Source: Bacteroidales bacterium
GTDB taxonomy: Bacteria > Bacteroidota > Bacteroidia > Bacteroidales > ML635J-15
Length of the DNA stretch: 45,049 nt
NCBI GenBank assembly: GCA_017994175.1
Contig: JAGOLH010000021.1
Coordinates: forward strand, 1 to 45,049
Direction of reading: 5' to 3'
Shown here piece after piece: positions 7,101 to 15,900 of this stretch. Every line of letters starts with the position of its first letter. The stretch's first letter is position 1. The position numbers and the translations under genes are program-made. The notes under the pieces are model-generated. The model was given only the letters and a program-made list of their open reading frames with translations, ran no database searches and was not told the DNA's origin.

Positions 7101-9491
7101 CTATGGTCTTTCACCCAATATGGTAAATTTTCGGGAAATTTTATTACCCTGATCGTCAACTAACGTTAGGGTATGCTTTCCGGCCTGAATGTAAAGTGCC
7201 ATCTTATGCGGTTCGGTAGTTGATCCCTGATATGCATCATCGATATGCCAGTAGATAATTGCATCCGGGTTGCGGTGGGTTACTTCGAATACTGTGCGGC
7301 CTTTTTCACCGCTCATTGTGCGGGGAATATAAATCTGTGAAAGATTGGTTGGATACACTACTTCCATAATTTCTTCGCTCTGAGCTCCGGTTTCGTCGCA
7401 TGCGGGCAGCAGCGGCGGCAAAGGTTTGTAGTCGGGATGGGTATTGCGGTAATACCACTCCATAGTGGGAGGTAAAACAAACCATGAAGTCTGCTGCATA
7501 TCGGTAGTAGGGTAGCAATTGGCAAAAACCCTGTAGGTACCGCTTTTATCGAGGTAGACGAACTTATCGTACGGACAAACCGAAAACCGGGTTCCAATGG
7601 CAGGTATCCAGCACGTGTCTGTCTCGGAGCAGTACATCGAAGCAAGGTAGCCGCTTTTCTTACATACGGCAACCTGCACCATATCGTCGTAAGGCGGTGC
7701 AAACCAGTTGTCATAAGCAGCCAACGATCTGAAAACGTCGAACATCACGGGGGCTGCAACCTGTACACCAATGATTCCGGGTCGCCCGTTTCCACCTGCA
7801 TTTCCTACCCAAACACCCACCACATAGCGAGGGGTAACACCTACTGCCCATGCATCGCGAAAACCAAAACTGGTACCGGTTTTCCATGCTATTTGCTGCC
7901 TCGAATCGAAATACTGCCACATACCTTCGTCTTCGGGTCGTTCCACATTCAACATGGCTTCGAAGGTATACCAAATTGCCGATGCGCTCAGGAGCCTACT
8001 GTTTGAACCCGATTTATAATCGCAGGCAAATTGTTTTTCATCGGATGCCAAATAATAAGCAGGGTGCCAATCTTCGGGAAAATACCGGCTGTTATAACGG
8101 GTATAATGCAAAAGAGACCTTGCCATAGATGCGTATACCCCACACAAATCCCAAAGTTTTGCCTCTGCCCCGCCTAAAATAAGCGATAACCCATAATTGT
8201 CGGCACTACGATTAATGGTAGTAAGACCAATATCTTGCAACACATATTTAAATCGCGCCACACCATAATCTTTCAGCATTAAAACCGCCGGGATGTTCAG
8301 CGAACGTGCAAGCGCCATGTCGGCAGGCATCGCACCCGTATATTGCTGGCTGAAGTTTTCTGGAGCAAAGCCTCCTATTCGTGTTGGAATATCGGGGACC
8401 AAAGAGTGTGGCAGTAATTCCCCCGCGCTAAGCATAGCGGCATACAAAAAAGGCTTCAGAATGCTACCGCTGCTCCGGTTGGCTGTAATCATATCTACCC
8501 ATGGACTTCCGGTATAATTCGTAGTATCGGTAACATTTCCCACATAGGCCAGTGTTTTTCCGGTTTCCGTATCAAGAACAAGTACAGCGAGGTTCTGAAT
8601 TTCGTTATGAGCCAGGCTTCTTTGATGGGTCGTAGCAATTGCAAGTACCTTTTCCTGAATTTCTTTATTAATAGTTGTAATCATCGGGCCAAGCCTTCTT
8701 GAATTGGGTATTTCGGAATTTGCTCTCCCAACAAGGTGCCGTGCATGCATTGGGTATGGATACGGGTGAGCAGGGATATCCTCATCGAGTGCAAGCACAT
8801 AGGTAAGGCTATCGATTTCGTGGTTCAGATATAGTTTTTTCAGCAAACGGTTGCGTTTGAGCTTGAGTAATTCTCGGTTTTTACCCGTGTGGATGAGTGA
8901 AGGGCTGTTGGGCAGTACAGCAAGCATAGCCGACTCTGCCCACGAAAGTTTGTCGGGGGTTCTCCCGAAATATCTCCACGAAGCGGCATCGAGCCCAACA
9001 ATATTCCCGCCAAACGGTGCATTCGATGCATACAGTGCAAGTATTTCATCTTTTGAGTAACCCAGCTCCAACCGCGTTGCCATGATAGTCTCGATGATCT
9101 TCTCTCCAACACTCCTAACTTTGCCTTTGCGCTGCAACCTGATTACCTGCATGGTAATAGTGCTGCCGCCACTTTTCTTCTCACCGGTCGAAACATTCTG
9201 AACCATTGCCCTGACAAAAGCAATAGGATCGAATCCCGCGTGGCTGTAAAAGCGTTTATCCTCGAAACAAATCAAGCATTTCCGGTATTTTTCAGGAACA
9301 TCATTTTTGTATGGAAAACGCCATTGTTGGTCACTGGCAATTTGAGCTCCAAGAATCTCGTTTCTGTTATCGAGCAACACAATACTCACCGGATCGCTGA
9401 AAAGAGGTTCAGGAAGACAAAACACATACCACAGAATGCATCCCGCCAACAACGAAACCGCCCCATATAACATAAACAACTTCTTTCTCAC
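7101..9491 (-). CDS. pbpC: Penicillin-binding protein 1C (bifunctional glycosyltransferase/transpeptidase)
   Basis: This 796-residue class A PBP-like enzyme is anchored by one N-terminal helix (about 7-25). The GT51 transglycosylase domain (about 55-220) has EDKRFYSHAGFD with catalytic Glu77, then GGSTITMQVIRL and a second Glu near 134. The transpeptidase domain (about 300-600) has SxxK at Ser343-Lys346 (GSILKPF), SxN at Ser397-Asn399 (RSLN) and KTG at 537-539. The C-terminal 90 residues fit the PBP1C-type beta domain. It polymerises and may cross-link peptidoglycan on the periplasmic side. The longest reading begins with GTG at 9491 directly after an in-frame TAA; an ATG six codons later is the alternative, but would lose the basic N-terminus. 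The alpha-2-macroglobulin gene usually paired with pbpC is not adjacent. Confidence 0.94.
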   Translation of the reverse strand: MRKKLFMLYGAVSLLAGCILWYVFCLPEPLFSDPVSIVLLDNRNEILGAQIASDQQWRFPYKNDVPEKYRKCLICFEDKRFYSHAGFDPIAFVRAMVQNVSTGEKKSGGSTITMQVIRLQRKGKVRSVGEKIIETIMATRLELGYSKDEILALYASNAPFGGNIVGLDAASWRYFGRTPDKLSWAESAMLAVLPNSPSLIHTGKNRELLKLKRNRLLKKLYLNHEIDSLTYVLALDEDIPAHPYPYPMHARHLVGRANSEIPNSRRLGPMITTINKEIQEKVLAIATTHQRSLAHNEIQNLAVLVLDTETGKTLAYVGNVTDTTNYTGSPWVDMITANRSSGSILKPFLYAAMLSAGELLPHSLVPDIPTRIGGFAPENFSQQYTGAMPADMALARSLNIPAVLMLKDYGVARFKYVLQDIGLTTINRSADNYGLSLILGGAEAKLWDLCGVYASMARSLLHYTRYNSRYFPEDWHPAYYLASDEKQFACDYKSGSNSRLLSASAIWYTFEAMLNVERPEDEGMWQYFDSRQQIAWKTGTSFGFRDAWAVGVTPRYVVGVWVGNAGGNGRPGIIGVQVAAPVMFDVFRSLAAYDNWFAPPYDDMVQVAVCKKSGYLASMYCSETDTCWIPAIGTRFSVCPYDKFVYLDKSGTYRVFANCYPTTDMQQTSWFVLPPTMEWYYRNTHPDYKPLPPLLPACDETGAQSEEIMEVVYPTNLSQIYIPRTMSGEKGRTVFEVTHRNPDAIIYWHIDDAYQGSTTEPHKMALYIQAGKHTLTLVDDQGNKISRKFTILGERP

Positions 9492-9511
9492 AGGCTTTTA
9501 TTAAGGAGTTT

Positions 9512-9519
9512 CAAAAATA
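9512..9519 (-). promoter_or_regulatory. Putative -7 box (TATTTTTG, minus strand) for pbpC
   Basis: An exact TAnnTTTG match on the minus strand lies 20 bp upstream of the GTG at 9491. The distance suits either the GTG or the ATG start. Confidence 0.4.
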
Positions 9520-9639
9520 CAACTTGTTTCGTTAAATGCGTTGTTATTTTGCTAACACAAACCACATAATATTAGCATAATTTTTGCTACTTTTAAATGT
9601 TTTTTTTAACGGATAAAACCTCCATTAATAAAAGTCGAA

Positions 9640-10401
9640 ATGAGTAAAAATATCATTGCAATACTTCTCCGGTCGGCAATGCTCACAGCAATCATCCTAA
9701 CATTATCAGCTTCAGTGCTTCGCGCTCAGTACTATGTTATTGCAGGTTATAACGCCAATTGTCCTTTAAAAATGGACAATCTGAATCTGGTGGTGGATTA
9801 CTACAACTGGGAGCACCCTAATCTTCAGGAGACCATGGAACATTTCTATTATATGGACGGTTTTACTTGTGCAATTGGCACCGCTTACGAGCCATTATTT
9901 GCAGAAATCGGATATACAGGGGCTACCCAAACTGTTAGCTCTGGTATGTACGATTCGGGATTTTGGGTGGAAAAACAACTACGGGCAAGGCTAAGAACAT
10001 TTGATATTAATATCGGTATTTGCACCGGGCTAAAGGAATACAATTACTTTGCAGCAGGAATCGGTATGAATGTTGGAGTTTTTTCGGTGAAAACAAAGAC
10101 CAAAGCCGACTATATCAACAACGACAAATGGTCGGGAAATCTGGCAAAGAATGAGTCAGGGGTCATGACATTCACTTTTTTCCTACGATACTCACCCTAT
10201 GGTGGTTACATCTGGCTGCAACCCTATATCAGCATTGCTCCCAACAAATTTCTTGGTTTCGACATGAATCGTAACATGCACCCAGTCGACCAGTATTTAA
10301 ACCCAACTACAGTGCCAACTCATCAACAGGATTTGAATATTACGTTCAAGTCAACAGGAGTAAAAATGTGCATTTTAATACCGTATTACGACAATCAGTA
10401 G
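9640..10401 (+). CDS. Hypothetical exported protein, probably outer-membrane
   Basis: I do not recognise this 253-residue protein. Residues about 1-29 form a signal peptide (basic start, hydrophobic core, cleavage near LRAQ-YY). The mature part is rich in Tyr, Gly and Asn with alternating hydrophobic strands, such as FFLRYSPYGGYIWLQPYISI, as in small outer-membrane beta-barrels or beta-sandwich proteins. There is no conserved enzymatic motif. It is followed after 105 bp by AMP nucleosidase on the same strand, but a TAnnTTTG box in that gap suggests separate transcription. Confidence 0.6.
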   Translation: MSKNIIAILLRSAMLTAIILTLSASVLRAQYYVIAGYNANCPLKMDNLNLVVDYYNWEHPNLQETMEHFYYMDGFTCAIGTAYEPLFAEIGYTGATQTVSSGMYDSGFWVEKQLRARLRTFDINIGICTGLKEYNYFAAGIGMNVGVFSVKTKTKADYINNDKWSGNLAKNESGVMTFTFFLRYSPYGGYIWLQPYISIAPNKFLGFDMNRNMHPVDQYLNPTTVPTHQQDLNITFKSTGVKMCILIPYYDNQ

Positions 10402-10488
10402 GAATTCTTTCAGCATTTCTTCCGGATACGATTTCATTCCGAATGGAGGCAAATCATCTGCGATGGCAAATTATTTACAACAATTTAT

Positions 10489-10496
10489 TACATTTG
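10489..10496 (+). promoter_or_regulatory. Putative -7 box (TACATTTG) for the AMP nucleosidase gene
   Basis: An exact TAnnTTTG match lies 10 bp before the ATG at 10507. This implies a very short leader, or translation from the second ATG at 10513. Confidence 0.35.
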
Positions 10497-10506
10497 CTCA
10501 AATTAC

Positions 10507-11283
10507 ATGGCAATGAAAACGAAACAGGAAATCGTAGAAAACTGGCTACCCCGTTATACCGGAAAGCCTCTCGACAGTTTAGGTAAACATATCTTGCTCA
10601 CAAATTTTCAACTCTATGTTGAGCTATTTGCTGAACTTTGTAATGTGCCTGTTGAAGGGTTAAATAAAAATATGCCCAGTGCCACAAGCGACGACATCAC
10701 GATAATCAATTTCGGGATGGGAAGTCCAAATGCGGCTACAGTTCTTGATTTATTAAGTGCTATTCACCCCAAAGCAGTACTTTTTCTCGGCAAATGCGGT
10801 GGACTAAAGAAGAAAAATGAATTGGGTGATTTGATATTACCCATTGCAGCTATTCGTGGAGAAGGTACTTCGAACGACTACCTGCCGGCTGAAGTTCCTG
10901 CCCTCCCTGCATTCATGCTTCAACGGGCTGTTTCATCGGCAATACGTGATTTTGGTAAAGATTACTGGACGGGGACTGTGCTTACTACAAATAAACGAGT
11001 ATGGGAATACGATGAGCGTTTTAAAAAATACCTTCAGAAAACCAGAGCCATGGCCATTGATATGGAAACTGCAACGATTTTTATTGTTGGGTTCGATAAT
11101 GAAATACCCACCGGAGCACTCTTGCTGGTATCGGATCAGCCCATGATTTCGACCGGAATAAAAACATCTGAGAGCGACAGGGAAGTTACGCTGCGCTATG
11201 TTAAAGACCATGTACAAATCGGCATCAACGCACTTGAAATGATAAAAAATGAGAACCAATCGGTAAAACATTTACGTTTCTAG
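10507..11283 (+). CDS. amn: AMP nucleosidase
   Basis: This 258-residue cytoplasmic enzyme of the PNP/UDP phosphorylase superfamily hydrolyses AMP to adenine and ribose 5-phosphate. The fold markers are INFGMGSPNAATVLDLL (phosphate-binding glycine loop, about 67-83), FLGKCGGLK (93-101), AIDMETATIF with Glu187, and LLVSDQPM with Asp210, the expected general acid for the purine N7. Length fits the short Bacteroidota form, not the 480-residue E. coli Amn with its extra N-terminal domain. The start could be ATG 10507 or the ATG two codons later (MAMKTK). It lies 83 bp upstream of cstA on the same strand, so co-transcription is possible. A role in purine turnover under energy stress is inferred. 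Confidence 0.88.
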   Translation: MAMKTKQEIVENWLPRYTGKPLDSLGKHILLTNFQLYVELFAELCNVPVEGLNKNMPSATSDDITIINFGMGSPNAATVLDLLSAIHPKAVLFLGKCGGLKKKNELGDLILPIAAIRGEGTSNDYLPAEVPALPAFMLQRAVSSAIRDFGKDYWTGTVLTTNKRVWEYDERFKKYLQKTRAMAIDMETATIFIVGFDNEIPTGALLLVSDQPMISTGIKTSESDREVTLRYVKDHVQIGINALEMIKNENQSVKHLRF

Positions 11284-11366
11284 TAGCATTCATCGCTAAA
11301 CATAACAGAAATCATAATAATCAAACTCAAATTCGATTATTTTAGTGCTTTAATTTCCCTTGAGCA

Positions 11367-12818
11367 ATGGTGACATTCATTGGAAGTATTGTAGCTCTGA
11401 TAGCAGGATATTTTCTGTATGGGCGTTTTATCGACCGATTCTTTGGTATCGAAAAAAACAGAGTAACCCCTGCCCTAGAATTAAATGACGGGGTTGATTA
11501 TATACCAATGCCTACATGGAAAATATTTGTAATTCAGTTTTTAAATATAGCCGGCCTGGGTCCCATTTTCGGAGCAATTCTCGGGGCAGCTTTCGGACCA
11601 GCAGCATATATTTGGATTGTGCTGGGCTGTATTTTCATGGGTGCTGTGCACGATTATTTTTCCGGAATGCTTTCGATACGTCACAACGGAGCCAGTTTAC
11701 CAGAGCTCGTAAGCGCATATCTTGGAAAGGGCGCGAAAAATTTTCTCAGGGTTTTCACTCTATTTCTACTGATTTTTGTTGGAGTTGCATTTGTCAGTGG
11801 TCCTGCTGGGTTACTCGAATCGTTAACCGGTGGCGGTTATCAAATATGGCTTTTCGTTATTTTCGTTTATTATATTCTTGCCACATTACTTCCAATCGAC
11901 AAAATCATCGGGAAAATATACCCATTCTTCGGAATTCTTCTTCTGGTTATGGCAGTACTTATAGGTGGGGTAATCATTATTAAAGCCACAAACGGGAGCA
12001 TGCCCATGACAGAATTGTCTGCTGCAGGTATGGTTAATCATCATGCCCAGAAGACGACAACCTTTATTTTCCCGATGATGTTTATCGTGATTTCGTGTGG
12101 TGCTATTTCAGGATTTCATGCTACGCAGTCACCGATGATGGCACGGTGCTTAAAAAATGAAAAACATGGCCGCATAGCATTCTATGGCGCCATGATTGCG
12201 GAAGGTATAGTTACAATTATCTGGGCTACCGCAGCGATGAATTATTTCGGTACAGCAACTGATTTAAACACAACGCTGGCTAGTCACAACCCGGCGTGGA
12301 TAGTGCATGAAATTTCAGTTACTTGGCTGGGCAAATTTGGCGCTATATTAGCTATTCTTGGTGTTATTGCATGCCCTATTACAACCGGAGACACCGCTTT
12401 TCGCAGCGCCAGACTCACAATTGCCGATATGTTTAATTTCAGCCAGACTTCAATTAATAAACGACTTGTTGTGAGCGTACCGTTATTTGCATTAGGATTC
12501 CTGCTCACATTTGCATTCAATAAACAATTTGCAGTAGTCTGGAACTTTGTGGGCATCTCAAATCAAATACTGGCTGCAATTGTGCTATGGACAGCGGCAA
12601 TGTATCTGGCAATGAAAAGAAAATTTCATTGGATTATTTCAGTCCCGGCGTTGTTTCTCAGCTTTGTTTGTTTTACATACTTGCTTTGTGCACCTTTTAA
12701 AACAGGCGGATTTAATATTCCGCTTCAATACAGCTACCCCGTTGCCCTGTTCTTGTCAGTTATTACCGGTGTAGCATGGTCGCTTAAATTAAGAAAAAAT
12801 CGTAGCAGGCTTAAGTAG
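11367..12818 (+). CDS. cstA: Carbon starvation protein A family transporter
   Basis: This 483-residue polytopic inner-membrane protein belongs to the CstA family (peptide and/or pyruvate uptake during carbon limitation). The signature blocks are NDGVDYIPMPTWKIF, the FLNIAGLGPIFGAILGAAFGP segment, GAVHDYFSGMLSIRHNG, and GAISGFHATQSPMMARCLKNE in the middle. ITTGDTAFRSARLTIAD follows near residues 340-360. About 14 transmembrane helices can be counted by eye. It is shorter than E. coli CstA (about 700 residues) but normal for Bacteroidota. It follows amn by 83 bp. Substrate is inferred from family knowledge; peptide versus pyruvate cannot be decided here. Confidence 0.92.
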   Translation: MVTFIGSIVALIAGYFLYGRFIDRFFGIEKNRVTPALELNDGVDYIPMPTWKIFVIQFLNIAGLGPIFGAILGAAFGPAAYIWIVLGCIFMGAVHDYFSGMLSIRHNGASLPELVSAYLGKGAKNFLRVFTLFLLIFVGVAFVSGPAGLLESLTGGGYQIWLFVIFVYYILATLLPIDKIIGKIYPFFGILLLVMAVLIGGVIIIKATNGSMPMTELSAAGMVNHHAQKTTTFIFPMMFIVISCGAISGFHATQSPMMARCLKNEKHGRIAFYGAMIAEGIVTIIWATAAMNYFGTATDLNTTLASHNPAWIVHEISVTWLGKFGAILAILGVIACPITTGDTAFRSARLTIADMFNFSQTSINKRLVVSVPLFALGFLLTFAFNKQFAVVWNFVGISNQILAAIVLWTAAMYLAMKRKFHWIISVPALFLSFVCFTYLLCAPFKTGGFNIPLQYSYPVALFLSVITGVAWSLKLRKNRSRLK

Positions 12819-12882
12819 ATATTTTATCAAAACAATTAATTCCCTCATCCTTTAGCATTTTATAATTTATTTGTTTTTTCCC

Positions 12883-12914
12883 TTTGATTTTTGTAAATTG
12901 ACAAACTAATTTTA
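12883..12914 (+). promoter_or_regulatory. Putative promoter of the 1671-residue CHU_C gene
   Basis: TTTG (12883-12886) and TAATTTTA (12907-12914) are separated by 20 bp, which fits the Bacteroidota -33/-7 arrangement with one mismatch in the -7 box. It ends 22 bp before the ATG at 12937. Confidence 0.35.
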
Positions 12915-12936
12915 GTGATTTGTTTCTGTAATCAAC

Positions 12937-15900
12937 ATGACGAGAAATCTAATAATTGCACTAATTATTTTCGGGATACCTGCCCTTTCGTTTGGGCAAC
13001 TACGTTTTATCGAAAATAAAAATCAGTGGGAACCACATATTCTTTATAAGATGAAATTATCGAATGGATCGATGTTTCTCGAAAAAGACTGCATTACTTT
13101 TAACTTCATCAATCGCGAAGAACACGACCATTCATTTGCTCATCATGGAGCTACCGAGGAGAATCATCAAGAGACAATAGACGGGCATGCCTATCGTGTG
13201 ACATTTATCGGTGCAAACAACGATGTTAAAGTTGAGAGCTCTCTTCCTTCAAGCGATTACCTGAATTATTATATTGGGAATGACCCTTCGCGATGGGCTG
13301 GAAATGTAAAGCAATATCAGGAGATTTTGTATCATAATCTGTATGATAACATCGATTTAAAACTTTATATCACAGACAAAGGCCTGAAATATGATTTCAT
13401 TGTGCACCCCAATGGCGATGTCGACGACATTGTGCTGGAGTATGAAGGTGCGGGAAGTCTTACAATAAACAATAATAACCTGGTTGTGACTACTACGGTA
13501 AACGATGTGGTTGAGTTGCAGCCTTTGGTATATCAGATAATTGAAGGCGAACAGGTTGCCATACCATGTATTTATAATATAAAAAAAAACAGGGTAAACT
13601 ACAAACTTGACCGGGGCTACGATACAGAGCGGACTCTGGTAGTTGACCCATCACTTGTTTTTAGCACCTACACAGGGAGCACGGGCGATAACTGGGGGTT
13701 TACGGCCACATGGGATTTCAGCGATAATGTGTATTCAGGTGGAATTGTATTTGATGTGGGTTACCCAACCACACTGGGAGCATATCAGGTTAATTTTGCA
13801 GGGGGCACACCTCCTATTCCCAATTCCACTTATTACGCTTTGGGTTGTGATGTAGGGATAATTAAATATAACGAAAACGGCACACAGCGCCTATTTGCGA
13901 CTTATTTGGGCGGCTCAGGCGGGCAGGAAATGCCACACAGTCTTGTGGTCACGGAAGAAAACGATCTTGTGGTAATGGGGACTACAGGCTCCCCCGATTT
14001 CCCGACAACTGCCGGAGCCTACGACAACACTTTCAACGGCGGCGACAGTGTAGTATATGATAACGTAGTAGCCTTTTCAAACGGCGTTGACATTTATGTT
14101 GCAAAATTCAGCAGCACCGGATCCTCTCTCATGGGAAGCACTTATGTAGGAGGAAGTGGTAATGATGGACTGAATTTTAAACAATATTACGCACAAAACA
14201 ATCCGGTGTACAATATTAATTGGACAATGATGCATGGTAACGACTCACTGTATTTTAACTATGCCGATGGTGCGCGTGGTGAAGTTATCTGCGACAGCAA
14301 AGGTGATATTTACGTTGCCACAAATACATTTTCCATGAATTTCCCTCAGGGAATAAATAATGGGTTTCAGACAAGCTCTGGCGGAAAACAGGACGGTATT
14401 GTATTTAAGCTAAAAGGAAACCTGTCGCAGCTCATTTGGAGCTCTTATCTCGGAGGTTCTGAGGACGATGCAATCTACTCTCTTGACATTAGGTCTGACG
14501 ACAACATTTATGTTGCAGGGGGAACAGTATCAACCAACTTTCCCACTACTTTCGGTGCCTATAAAACAAGCTTTCAGGGTGGAACAACCGATGGCTTTGT
14601 TGCCGAAATTAATGCCGACGGTAACCAGCTTCTTGCATCCAGCTACTTTGGAAGCAATCAGTACGATCAGGCCTATTTCGTCAGGACCGATGACAGCAAT
14701 AACCCCTTTATCTGCGGCCAGACAAAAGCTACCGGCTCCACCCTTATTTTTAATGCATCCTACAATGAACCAAACAGTGGTCAGTTTATTGCAAAATTTC
14801 AACCCAATCTTTCTGCAATCCAGTGGTCAACCGTTTTTGGAACGGGTAGTGGACAGCCCAATATATCGATAACCGCATTTGCCGTTGATATTTGTAACCG
14901 TATTTACCTTGCCGGATGGGGCAGAATATGGCCTTACAATTATTACAACTCTGCCGGGCAATACTACGCATGGACCGATGTGTTTGGTACAAAAGGAATG
15001 GATATAACTGCAGATGCCATTCAATCGAATACCGATGGTCAGGACTTTTATATCATGGTACTCTCTGAAGATGCAAGCAGTTTGGAATATGCCACTTTCT
15101 TCGGAGAGGTGCATTACGATGGTTGCGGATACTCAGGGCATGATCATGTTGATGGTGGAACATCGCGTTTCGACAAAAAGGGTAATATTATTGAGTCGGT
15201 TTGTGCGAGCTGCGGAGGGTGTCAGGAATTTCCAACATCACCGGGAGTTTGGAGTGAATCGAATGGTGATGGCGTCAACTACAATAACTGCAATAATGCA
15301 GCATTTAAAATTCAAATCATCGAAAACCTTGCAATTGCCAACTTCGACCCTGTTCCTGCGGGATGCTCTCCTTATACTGTACATTTCAACAACAACAGTC
15401 AGGGAAGTGTTTACCAGTGGTTTTTTGGAGACGGAGGCACCAGCAGTGCTCTCAACCCAACCCATACCTACACCGAAGGCGGTACCTATCAGGTAATGCT
15501 CGTTGTAAGTGATCCGCTGTCGTGCAATTTTGCCGATACCCTTATAAGGGAGATTTTTGTTATGGACGCAGGAGTTGATACCTTGCCTGATATTGTAATT
15601 TGCCCCGGTGAACAAGTCGTTATCGGACCTGAGGGTAACTATGGTGATGCTAGTTTTCATTGGCTTAACCCAATGTGGCTCACCAGCGCAACAGTGCAAA
15701 ATCCGGTTGCTAGCCCCGTTCAGAATATCACTTATATTTTGGTAATTGATGGCCTTTGTAACGACACGGTGTATCAGGCAGTCACTATCAACCAGCCACC
15801 TATCGATCTTTTCGCATCTTCCGACACACTGATATGTCCGGGAGGAACCGTTACCCTTCATGCATCGAGCAGTTATGAAAATATTTCACTCACTTGGTCG

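Noticed and set aside
15238..15861. 207-codon ORF antisense to the 1671-residue gene
   Set aside because: It is a shadow of a repetitive low-complexity coding region with no domain or signal.
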